This document shows, in pieces, positions 25,284-32,869 of a DNA stretch of 64,000 bases. Position 1 is the stretch's first letter. Each line of letters begins with the position of its first letter. This DNA is from Ardenticatenaceae bacterium. GTDB lineage: Bacteria > Chloroflexota > Anaerolineae > Promineifilales > Promineifilaceae. Where the stretch lies: positions 270,017 through 334,016 of the forward strand of contig JACKBU010000002.1 of assembly GCA_020634395.1 (NCBI GenBank). Direction: 5' to 3'. A program made the translations under genes and the position numbers. The notes beneath the pieces were generated by a model. The model was not told the DNA's origin. It searched no databases and worked only from the letters and a program-made list of their open reading frames with translations.

Positions 25284-27275
25284 TTACCGTCCGCCGCCGG
25301 CGCAGGCGCAGGCACAGGCGCAGCCGGCGCAGGCGCAGGCGCAGCCGCCGCCAGAGGATCCGCCGCCATGACTGCCGGACGAAGAGGAAAGCGCCTTGAA
25401 AATGTCGCCCGTCACTTTGTCCGCGCCGCCCAGGTTAACCAGGCCGCCGGACCCGCTGAGGGTGGCGGGTGAGATGGAAGTTGCCAGCTTGCCGGCCGTG
25501 TTTTCCGTCCAGCCAGCGAAGGAAGCGGCTACGTCGCCAAAGCTGGTTTTGCCGCCGTAAGAGGGGCCGGACGATTTGCCGCCGCCAGAGGGAACAGCCG
25601 AACCGCCGCCGCCGATATACGGCCGTACCCAGATCGGCTGGTAGCTGTATCCGCCGCGCCGGAATACCGGGCCGTAATTGTCGTCCATCAGAATCCAGGG
25701 CCAGGTGCGATCCAGGAACTTCTCCAGTTCCGGCACGTCGCCCATACGTTTGGCCTCTTCCATCGCCCGGCTGATGATCTTCTTGTAGTAGTCCTGCGTA
25801 TCGGACAGGTCAAAGCCTTTCATTTTATCGACGACGCTCTGGATCAGCTCCTTCATGGCCGGGCCGAAATCTTGTTTGTGCACCGGTTTGGCCGCATTGT
25901 CTTGCAGCACGTCCAGCATGTCGTGCTCATAATCGCGCAGGACGACGCCGAATTTTTGCGCCACTTCCCGCCGATCATGCCGCCGCTTGGAGGCTGTGTC
26001 GCCCTTGACGATGTAGTCCTTTTCCACGGCTACGGTGAGCGGGGAATCATCAACCAGGCGCACCGCTTTTTTGTCCAACAGACCAAACATGATCAGCAGC
26101 AGAATTTTGTTGAGCGGCATTTCTAGCAAAACGGCCGCTTCCGGGGCTGTCAGGCCGCGCTTAATGCCGCCGCCTTCCACCTGCGCGATGGCCGGCAGGT
26201 AGGTGTCTTTGTTTTTGCCGCGTTTTTTCTCCACGTAAATCAAGAAGGCCAGGGCCGGAATCCAGGCAAACAGCGAGACCAGCGGACTCATGAACAGCAG
26301 GTAGATCAGGCCGCAGGCCAGCAAGGCAAACACCGAAATACCCGTGCCGCCGGAGAAGCGGAAGAAGGCCACCGCGACCAAAATAAAAGTGATGAGACCC
26401 AGCGTAAAGGAAACGGCCGGGTTGTCTTGCAGCCATTTCAGGGTGATATCCAGCAGGCTTTGCTGGACTACGCGGGTCATGCCGCGCTGCGGGAAAGAGA
26501 CGCCTACTTCGTTGGGGGCGGTGGCCGTGCCTTCCGGCCAGCGCCAGCCGACAACAGTGTGCTCTTCGTAAATTACCTTGTCGGTGAAAGGCACGTCCTG
26601 GTAAAGCACCTCATCCGGCTGCACTTCGGGCAGCATGTGGATCAGAATCCAGACGTCGCTGTTGCCGCGCACCAGGTCGCTGTCGAACCAGGTGGGCGTG
26701 ATTTGCAGCGAGGCGTAGCCATCCTGAGTGGTGTCTTCGTAAACCATGTCGGGCATGGTGAATTCGACGTGGAGCGTGCCGCTTTGCCCGCTGGGAATGG
26801 TGGCCCCGTCCAGGTGGACTTCGACGCCGGTGTCGATGTAGGTGGAGGTGCGGATGTCGGTGAGGGAACGGCCGTTAATCGAAGCCGAGAAATTGCTTAA
26901 ATTATAGTTGTTATTCGGCGTGCCGATATCTACCACGTCGATGGCGCTGCCATAGTTCTCGAAGGTGATGTCGTAGACAATGTGGATGGAGGCGTCGGGC
27001 TGCACAAAAACCTGCATTTTCAGTTCCGGCACAGCGAAGCTGTAGTTTTGGGCCAGCGCGCCGGAGGCGGGAAGCAGCAGCAGCAAAGCCAGCAGCAGCA
27101 GCAAGACGCCCGCTCGCCGGTTAACGACTGAATACCAGGGAGACTGGCTGGCAGCCTGAGGCTGAGGTTTGGAAGTGGAGGTTGGGGAAACGGCCGTTTT
27201 TCGTTCCGCTCCTCGCTTGCCCTGCTCCTCGTTCCGCAGTTCACGTTGGTTATGGTTCATAGTTCGCTTTTTCAC
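25284..27275 (-). CDS. DUF2207-type membrane protein with a C-terminal Cys-Ala repeat tail
   Basis: 663 residues. A basic N-terminus leads into a hydrophobic segment (~53-75), an extracellular beta-rich DUF2207-like domain (~77-285), two to three membrane spans (~290-350), a cytoplasmic domain, a Gly/Ser-rich linker (~560-644) and a tail with Cys645, 647, 649, 652, 654, 656 and 658 alternating with Ala and framed by GGG on both sides. Except for one Cys in a membrane span, cysteines are confined to the tail. The GTG start follows AAGGAGCGTTAGC and overlaps the upstream stop. Its operon partners are two radical SAM/SPASM-type proteins, so I infer the tail is enzymatically modified. Confidence 0.8.
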   Translation of the reverse strand: MKKRTMNHNQRELRNEEQGKRGAERKTAVSPTSTSKPQPQAASQSPWYSVVNRRAGVLLLLLALLLLLPASGALAQNYSFAVPELKMQVFVQPDASIHIVYDITFENYGSAIDVVDIGTPNNNYNLSNFSASINGRSLTDIRTSTYIDTGVEVHLDGATIPSGQSGTLHVEFTMPDMVYEDTTQDGYASLQITPTWFDSDLVRGNSDVWILIHMLPEVQPDEVLYQDVPFTDKVIYEEHTVVGWRWPEGTATAPNEVGVSFPQRGMTRVVQQSLLDITLKWLQDNPAVSFTLGLITFILVAVAFFRFSGGTGISVFALLACGLIYLLFMSPLVSLFAWIPALAFLIYVEKKRGKNKDTYLPAIAQVEGGGIKRGLTAPEAAVLLEMPLNKILLLIMFGLLDKKAVRLVDDSPLTVAVEKDYIVKGDTASKRRHDRREVAQKFGVVLRDYEHDMLDVLQDNAAKPVHKQDFGPAMKELIQSVVDKMKGFDLSDTQDYYKKIISRAMEEAKRMGDVPELEKFLDRTWPWILMDDNYGPVFRRGGYSYQPIWVRPYIGGGGSAVPSGGGKSSGPSYGGKTSFGDVAASFAGWTENTAGKLATSISPATLSGSGGLVNLGGADKVTGDIFKALSSSSGSHGGGSSGGGCACACAGCACACACAGGGR

Positions 27276-28582
27276 GCTAACGCTCCTTCAACCCCTTGCG
27301 CCCAACTGCTTTGCTCGCGCGGGCAGTCAGCTTCACAAATGACCAGTCCGGGGCAGTCCATGCAGCGTGTCGGCGCTGTCACGCGCTCCCGGTAACGCAC
27401 AAACGCATCATTGCCCCAGATTTGCTGCCAGGGATCGGCCAGCAGATTGCCGGCCTTCAGGTATGGGCCGCGCGGCGGAATGACGTCGCCGTTGGCTTCG
27501 ATACGCACGGCCGCATCACCTGAGCAGCGCGGCCCCAGGCGCACCTGCTCCGCCAGCGTCAGGCGCGGATCGCGCTGCACCGGCGGCTGCCAGATAAACA
27601 GCACGTCGGCCTGATGGGCAATTTCCTCCACCCAGGCGGCCGTTTGCGGCATGGCCTGGGCGGTCAGCGCCCCGGCGCGGTCGGCGTCGGACATGCCTTC
27701 CGGGGCGACGATGGCAAAGAACGAGAAATTGCTCACTCCCGCGTCCCACAGTCGGGTCAGCGTCTGGCGCAAGATGTCCAGGGTGCTTTCGACCAGCGGA
27801 ATTTCGGCGACGGGGCACACTTCGTTGGCCTCAATGGTGGCGTAGAGATCGGCCACCAGGGCGTGGTCGCCCGCGCCGCAGAGGGCGTCGTGGATGGCGG
27901 CATCGGCGGCGGCGTAGAGGACAGTCACATGGTCCACGCCGGCCTGCGCCAGATCGAGCAGCAGGTTATCGGCGTGCAGGTCGGTGGCGCGCCCGCGCAC
28001 CCCGGCAATAAGGCCCAGATCTTCGGCGCGTTCGACGGCACGCACCAGGTGGGCGGCGTTGGGCTGCTCCGGGGCCAGGAAGGTGACGTGGGGAATGCCT
28101 ACGTTCCACATCTTATCCAGGATAGGCACCATCTTTTCCGGCGCTGCCAGCGGCACGCTGGCTTCCAGCGGAGCCAGCAGCTGCGACTCAAAGACGTTTA
28201 CCTGGATTTCGTTGAAATTGATGATGGGGTAGTTGTCATCTGGCGAGGCCAGGCTGGAGAGCAGGCTGCGCACGCGCTGTAAATCGAAGGCGATGGTCTC
28301 TTTGGAAGCGCCCTTGAAGCGGGCCAGCACGTCGTCCAGCACATCGTCCGGTGAAACGCCGTCCAGCAGCTCTTTAACCATCACCACCCCGGCGGGATTG
28401 AGCCGGGCGGCGGCGGTGGCGTTGGCCAGCAGCATGCCCTGACCATCTGGCTCCACGCGCAGGTGGAAGCGCGTCAGTGCCCCATCCTCCTCGTGGGCGT
28501 AGGGGTACAAACCGGGCGCAATGGGCTGCGGCGGCTTGTGGCGTTTGGGGATCATCCATCGTAGAAGTCGCTCTTTGTCCAT
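27272..28582 (-). CDS. PqqD-like/SPASM-type protein with a degenerate radical SAM core
   Basis: 436 residues from the ATG at 28582. An N-terminal region (about residues 25-115) with ARLNPAGVVMVKELLDG and DDVLARFKG resembles the PqqD/RiPP-recognition fold. The barrel region follows but has no CxxxCxxC, so it should not bind the SAM cluster. The C-terminus keeps SPASM-like features: RCSGDAAVRIEANGDVIPP, AGNLLADPWQQIWGND and a CMDCPGLVICEADC cluster. It resembles a non-catalytic partner or recognition subunit for the complete enzyme encoded just upstream. It overlaps the DUF2207 start, so expression is coupled. Confidence 0.75.
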   Translation of the reverse strand: MDKERLLRWMIPKRHKPPQPIAPGLYPYAHEEDGALTRFHLRVEPDGQGMLLANATAAARLNPAGVVMVKELLDGVSPDDVLDDVLARFKGASKETIAFDLQRVRSLLSSLASPDDNYPIINFNEIQVNVFESQLLAPLEASVPLAAPEKMVPILDKMWNVGIPHVTFLAPEQPNAAHLVRAVERAEDLGLIAGVRGRATDLHADNLLLDLAQAGVDHVTVLYAAADAAIHDALCGAGDHALVADLYATIEANEVCPVAEIPLVESTLDILRQTLTRLWDAGVSNFSFFAIVAPEGMSDADRAGALTAQAMPQTAAWVEEIAHQADVLFIWQPPVQRDPRLTLAEQVRLGPRCSGDAAVRIEANGDVIPPRGPYLKAGNLLADPWQQIWGNDAFVRYRERVTAPTRCMDCPGLVICEADCPREQSSWAQGVEGALA

Positions 28583-28596
28583 GTTTTCCGTCACTT

Positions 28597-28660
28597 TTGG
28601 GAGACTGGAGATTGGAGACTGATTCAAGTCTCCAGTCTTTAGTCTCTAGTCCCTAATCTC
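28597..28660. repeat. GGAGACT-type hairpin inside the radical SAM operon
   Basis: Units of GGAGACTGGAGATT are followed by complementary AGTCTCCAGTC units with a short spacer. The element fills the gap between the two radical SAM-type genes and supplies the last codons and stop (GGA GAT TAG) of the upstream gene at 28653. Confidence 0.7.
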
Positions 28661-30311
28661 CAACAACCAAACTATCTAAAGAAATAAAAGTTGTGTGTTT
28701 TATGTCGCTGCCGGAACGGCCGTTTCCCTTGCCGCCGCCCGTGCCGCAACTGCCACAGCTTAAACCCGACGCGCCTTCAGCCACGCGCACGCCGTCGCGG
28801 GCCTCGCGCTCGATGCGGCAGCCGCCGCCGCACAGCGGCAGATCGGGGCATTCCCAGCACTTCGCCGGCAAACCGGCCCAGGCCGGGTCATCCTCGCGGT
28901 CGCGGAAGCTGCGGAACAGCTCGCTGCGCCAAATTTGCGACCAGTCGTCGCGCAAGATGTTGCCCGCGGCCACGTAAAACGATTGGCAGGGCAGCACGTC
29001 GCCGTTCGGCTCGATGCAAATCGAATATTCCCCGGCGTTGCAGCGTTTGGCCCCGATTTCCAACTCCACCGGCGACATGCGGCAGTATTCTGTGGGCGTG
29101 TACCAGAGGAATTTCATGCCTTTGTCGCGGGCGTGGTCGCGCACGCGCACCAGCAGGGGCGGCATTTCTTCTTCGGCGATGGCGTTGGGGTCGGCAAAGC
29201 CGCCGCCGCTGTAGATCATGCCGTTCATGGCGAAGGTGCGGATGCCCAGGTCGTAGAGGAAGTCGATGATTTCCTCGACGTGGTCCATGTTGCGGCGCAT
29301 GAGGGTGGTGTTGGTGATGGTGTGCAGGTTGCTGGCGACGGCGTTTTGGATGCCGCGCACGGTCTGGTGGAAGGAGCGGGCATTCATGACGGCGTCGTGG
29401 ACTTCCGGGCGGCTGGAGCCGAGGGTGATTTGCACGTGGTTCAGACCGGCGGCGACGAGTTCGTCGACGTAGGGCTGGTGGGAGAGGCGACGGCCGTTGG
29501 TATTCATGCCCACCACGTGCCCTAAACCATTGGCATAGCGGATGATGTCCAGCAAATCCGGGTTCAGCGTCGCCTCGCCGCCGGTGATAATGAGATGCGG
29601 CACGCCCACCGCGTGCAGGCGATCAATCACCCGCTGCCAGTCGGCCAAAGTGAGCGAGGCCATGTCGAAGCGGTCTGGCTCGTTGTAGCAGTGGTTGCAG
29701 GCGTTGTTGCAGCCGTAAGTGATGGCCAGGTCAGCTTTGTAGGGGGCGTCGGCGCGGTGGCTGAACAGGGCGGTGGTTTGCAGGGCTGTCGGCTGCAAAT
29801 CTTGCACGGCGCAGGTGGGGCAGCCCGTCTCCGGGGCGCGGAAGCGCTGGATCATCGTGTAGATGGCGGCCAGTTCGGCCTGCATTTGCGGCCGGTCGGC
29901 GGGGTGCAGACGGCGGCCCAAGGCGGCTTCGGCCTGGTATTGGGGGATGTCGTTCAGGGCCAGGAAGGCCATCTGGGCGGCGGTGGCATTAAGATAGATG
30001 ACGTCGGTCACGTCGATGAAAAGGGCCGCAGTGCCGTCACTTTCCTGGCGAAAATGGATGCGTTTTTGCCCGCCGTTGAGCGGAATGTGAAAAGTATTGA
30101 TGCCGGGTGTGGGTGAGGGCAGTTCGCTAAAAGCGGCGCGGAAGCTGCCCCAATCGCGCCGCAGCCCGCGCCAGAAGCGCCGGGCCAGATTGTCCCCATT
30201 CGATTCAAATTCTGCCAGATAACCGGGCGGCTCCCCAGTGCAGCAGTCGTCGTGCTCGTCGCAGACTGGCGCTCCCTGTGTCCCCCGCGCGGTGGCCAGA
30301 AATTTTACCAT
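28653..30311 (-). CDS. Radical SAM/SPASM domain peptide-modifying enzyme
   Basis: 552 residues. An N-terminal domain (~70-160) with INTFHIPLNGGQKRIHF and VTDVIYLNATAAQMAFLAL looks like a PqqD-type recognition element. The radical SAM cluster motif is ITYGCNNACNHCYNEP (Cys201, 205, 208), with GGEATLNPDLLD as the GGE motif. The SPASM domain is C-terminal (Cys424, 432, 442, 485, 488, 494, 498), with IEPNGDVLPCQSF. Such enzymes build thioether or C-C crosslinks on peptides or proteins using auxiliary 4Fe-4S clusters. The last ~40 residues are Gly-rich with CGSC and end in repeat DNA. GGAG precedes the ATG, which overlaps the zinc-ribbon gene by 7 bases. Confidence 0.9.
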   Translation of the reverse strand: MVKFLATARGTQGAPVCDEHDDCCTGEPPGYLAEFESNGDNLARRFWRGLRRDWGSFRAAFSELPSPTPGINTFHIPLNGGQKRIHFRQESDGTAALFIDVTDVIYLNATAAQMAFLALNDIPQYQAEAALGRRLHPADRPQMQAELAAIYTMIQRFRAPETGCPTCAVQDLQPTALQTTALFSHRADAPYKADLAITYGCNNACNHCYNEPDRFDMASLTLADWQRVIDRLHAVGVPHLIITGGEATLNPDLLDIIRYANGLGHVVGMNTNGRRLSHQPYVDELVAAGLNHVQITLGSSRPEVHDAVMNARSFHQTVRGIQNAVASNLHTITNTTLMRRNMDHVEEIIDFLYDLGIRTFAMNGMIYSGGGFADPNAIAEEEMPPLLVRVRDHARDKGMKFLWYTPTEYCRMSPVELEIGAKRCNAGEYSICIEPNGDVLPCQSFYVAAGNILRDDWSQIWRSELFRSFRDREDDPAWAGLPAKCWECPDLPLCGGGCRIEREARDGVRVAEGASGLSCGSCGTGGGKGNGRSGSDIKHTTFISLDSLVVGD

Positions 30312-30646
30312 TTGGGTTTCTCCTCGAATTGGTAGCTGGCGCCGCAGTATTCGCAGTTGACAAAGATGGCGCCGGCTTCGACGGTGATGGATTTCTCGGT
30401 GAGCGGGGCGTTGCAGTTTTCGCAGCGGATTTGCTGCAAGTCTACGTCGCCGCTAAGGTCGATTTTTTGCACAACGGTAGTCTGGCTGGGCTGGGGTTTG
30501 ACGCGGACCATGTAGACAAAAACGGCCGCTGCCGCCAGCAAAATTACGCCAACGACGATACGAATTATCTGCCCCTGGGAACCAGCGATGAAGATAAAGC
30601 CGAAGAAGGCGAGGGCAGCGGCGACGAGGTAGGAGACGATTTTCAT
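30305..30646 (-). CDS. Small membrane protein with a zinc ribbon
   Basis: 113 residues. Two hydrophobic helices (~5-22 and ~27-47) are followed by a cytoplasmic zinc-ribbon with Cys75-x2-Cys78 and Cys98-x2-Cys101 (RCENCNAPL, NCEYCGASYQF). It is the first gene of the radical SAM operon and overlaps the enzyme start. No known function; it may anchor the modification enzymes at the membrane near the DUF2207 substrate (inference). Confidence 0.75.
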   Translation of the reverse strand: MKIVSYLVAAALAFFGFIFIAGSQGQIIRIVVGVILLAAAAVFVYMVRVKPQPSQTTVVQKIDLSGDVDLQQIRCENCNAPLTEKSITVEAGAIFVNCEYCGASYQFEEKPKW

Positions 30647-30867
30647 GAAAACCTCCGATTATGAGCGGGTGAAGGGGTGAGCGGGTGAGGGGTGATGAGG
30701 TGACAAGGTGATCTGGTTGTTCACGCCGCGTTCCGCATTCCGCACTCCGAAATTGGTAAGCAGGGTCATTGTATCATGTAGGCTGGGTTGATGATAGTGG
30801 ACAGGGGGTAACGGCCGTAGTGTCTTCCATCATATACGGCGGGGATGAATGTCATTTTCGGCCGGGG

Positions 30868-31137
30868 GGGTGAGGGGGTGACGGGGTGACAAGGTGATGG
30901 GGTGCATGGGGGGGTGTTAGACGGCCGTTGTGGAGCGTTAAACGGAGGTTGTGGAGCGTTAAACGGAGGTTGTGGAGTGTTAAACGGAGGTTGTGGAGTG
31001 TTAAACGGAGGTTGTGGGGTGTTAAACGGAGGTTGTAGAGCGTTAAACGGAGGCTGTGGAGCGTTAAACGGGGGTTGTGGAGGGTTAAACGGGGTTGTGG
31101 CGTGGAGATTGGTCCAATCTGGAAGATTGGACCAATC
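30868..31137. repeat. Composite intergenic element A: GGGTGA head, 21-bp array, hairpin
   Basis: In plus orientation it holds GGGTGA-like units (30868-30901), GGGGTGCATG, AGACGGCCGTTG, then eight 21-bp units of GTTGTGGAGCGTTAAACGGAG (30927-31094), then the hairpin GATTGGTCCAATC / GATTGGACCAATC (31107-31137). On the minus strand the hairpin comes right after the DinB stop, so it may terminate that gene. The remaining gap 30647-30867 holds another GGGTGA stretch (30663-30712) and no clear gene. Element B at 32541-32862 has the same order. Confidence 0.85.
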
Positions 31138-31146
31138 TTGTATCTT

Positions 31147-31608
31147 TTATTGGGCGGTTTGCTGGTCCCATAGTTGGCGCAGGATTTGGACGTGGCCGAG
31201 GTGGAGGGCGACGTGTTCCAGGTTGTGCAGGAGGCACCAGGCGACGCGGTGGGTGCGTTGGCCGTCGGGGGTGGTGCGCTCGGCGGCGAGGTCGTCGAGG
31301 GAGATGGATTCGAGCACGGCGCGGCTGTGGGCCAGGGTGTTGTCGAGGAGGCGGGTGAGGGTAACGGCCGTTACCCCCTTCTGCTCAAATTCTGCCGCGC
31401 GCACGCGCCCGGACGGGTCTTGCCCGACCATGTCGCCCACCCAGAAGCGCTCGGAGCCGGCGACGTGGCTGATGATGATGGTGAAGGAGTTCATGTCGGG
31501 GCCGGGCTGCCAGTCGAGGGCTTCGGGGGGAAGGTTGTGGACGGCCGTTTTGAAGCCTTCGTGCAGCGTTGTCAATCGTTCTAAATAATCAGCAAATAAA
31601 GCATTCAT
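31147..31608 (-). CDS. DinB-family protein
   Basis: 153 residues from the ATG at 31608, with GGAGG 5 bases upstream. Four-helix DinB/YfiT-type fold: metal-binding His in ISHVAGSERFW and in LLHNLEHVALHLGHVQ. Family members bind a divalent metal and often act as thiol-dependent S-transferases or are stress-induced. The substrate is unknown. It is bracketed, with the DDAH-like gene, by composite repeats A and B. Confidence 0.85.
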   Translation of the reverse strand: MNALFADYLERLTTLHEGFKTAVHNLPPEALDWQPGPDMNSFTIIISHVAGSERFWVGDMVGQDPSGRVRAAEFEQKGVTAVTLTRLLDNTLAHSRAVLESISLDDLAAERTTPDGQRTHRVAWCLLHNLEHVALHLGHVQILRQLWDQQTAQ

Positions 31609-31662
31609 CGTTTCCTCCAATCTTTAGTCTCTAGTCTGTAGTCTTTAGTCCCCCTTCTTCAG

Positions 31663-32523
31663 TCAGCCGCGCAGGATGGGGCGGGTGAGGCAGGTCGCGC
31701 CGCCTTCGGCTTTGAGCGAGATTTCGTTGCCCTGGTAGGTGAGCACGGTGCAGCCGGCTGCTTCCAGCCGCTGCTGGGTGATGGGGTTGCCTTGCAGCAT
31801 CAGGCAGAGGCCGGGTTTGAGGGCCAGGACGTTGGGCCCCATGCTGGCGAATTCGGCGTCTGGCACTTCGACGAAGCGGAAGCCGCGTGCCTGGAGCACT
31901 TGCCAGAAGGGCACGGGCATGAGCGGCGGGTAGACCACGGCCAGGTCATCAGCGACGAGGCTGATGAAGGACATGAGGTGCAGGCAGGCGTCTGGTCCCT
32001 GGTAGTAGGGCAGGTGGACGGGGATGACGTTGACGCCGGGCAGGGCTTGCTGGAGCTGGCGCAGCCCGGCGGCGTTGGTGCGGAAGCCCTGGCCGACGGC
32101 CAGCGTGCGCTCGTCGATCCAGAGCAGGTCGCCGCCTTCGGCCTGGGCGTCGTCGTGGAGGCGGTAGTGGATGGGGATGCCGAGGGCGGTGAGCTGTTGG
32201 GCCAGCGCGTCTTCTTCGCCGCGGCGCAGGGGTTTGCCCATGCGCAGGATGATGGCGCCCTGGTCGCAGATGAGGACGGGGTCGTGGACGAAGATGGCGT
32301 CGGCGTGATGGGGCAGGGGGGCGGTGTGGTAGATGACTTCGGCCCCGGCGTGGTGGAGGTGGCGGACGAAGGTGTCGTGTTCTTGTTGGGCAGCGGGGAG
32401 TGACGGCCGTGCGCTGTAGTGCCACATTGCCGGGTCGGCGTCGCCAAAGGCGGCGTCGGGGCGGCGGACGAGGACGGTTTGGAGGGGGGCGACCATGCTT
32501 TGGCTGCCGTAGGGTTTGTTCAT
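31663..32523 (-). CDS. DDAH/arginine deiminase-like amidinotransferase-fold hydrolase
   Basis: 286 residues of the guanidino-group-modifying fold. Catalytic Cys278 lies in GGATCLTRP near the C-terminus, the His in DACLHLMSF, and acids in HDPVLIC and AEGGDLLW. Layout and length (~280) suit dimethylarginine dimethylaminohydrolase-like proteins, which release citrulline and dimethylamine. Substrate choice between methylated arginine and other guanidines is open. It is preceded by GGGTGA repeat head B. Confidence 0.87.
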   Translation of the reverse strand: MNKPYGSQSMVAPLQTVLVRRPDAAFGDADPAMWHYSARPSLPAAQQEHDTFVRHLHHAGAEVIYHTAPLPHHADAIFVHDPVLICDQGAIILRMGKPLRRGEEDALAQQLTALGIPIHYRLHDDAQAEGGDLLWIDERTLAVGQGFRTNAAGLRQLQQALPGVNVIPVHLPYYQGPDACLHLMSFISLVADDLAVVYPPLMPVPFWQVLQARGFRFVEVPDAEFASMGPNVLALKPGLCLMLQGNPITQQRLEAAGCTVLTYQGNEISLKAEGGATCLTRPILRG

Positions 32524-32540
32524 GGGCGTGATCCTTTGTG

Positions 32541-32862
32541 GGGGTGAAGGGGTGAGCGGGTGAGGGGGTGAGCGGGTGACAGGGTGATGGGGTGCATGAG
32601 GGTATTATAGACGGCCGTTGCTGGATGTTAAAGAGGGGTTGTGGAATGTTAAATGGTGGTTGTGGGGTGTTAAACGGAGGTTGTGGGGTGTTAAACGGAG
32701 ACTGTGGAAGGTTAGACGGAGGTTGTGGAGCGTTAAACGGAGACTGTGGAGGGTTAAATGGAGGCTGTGGGGTGTTAAACGGCGGTTGTGGAGCGTTAAA
32801 CGGAGGTTGTGGAGAGTTATGGGGGGTGGAGATTGGTCCAATCGGGGAAGATTGGACCAATT
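32541..32862. repeat. Composite intergenic element B: GGGTGA head, 21-bp array, hairpin
   Basis: Same order as element A: GGGTGA-like units (32541-32591), GGGGTGCATG, AGACGGCCGTTG, nine and a half 21-bp units (32617-32819), then GATTGGTCCAATC (32831-32843) and its complement (32850-32862). On the minus strand it fills the complete gap between the lipocalin-like stop and the DDAH-like start. Units differ more than in A. Confidence 0.85.
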
Positions 32863-32869
32863 GGGTGGG

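Noticed and set aside
31147..32523. DinB/DDAH segment as a composite transposon
   Set aside because: No transposase or target-site duplication is seen. The flanking elements are repeats only, so excision is offered as a possibility, not a call.
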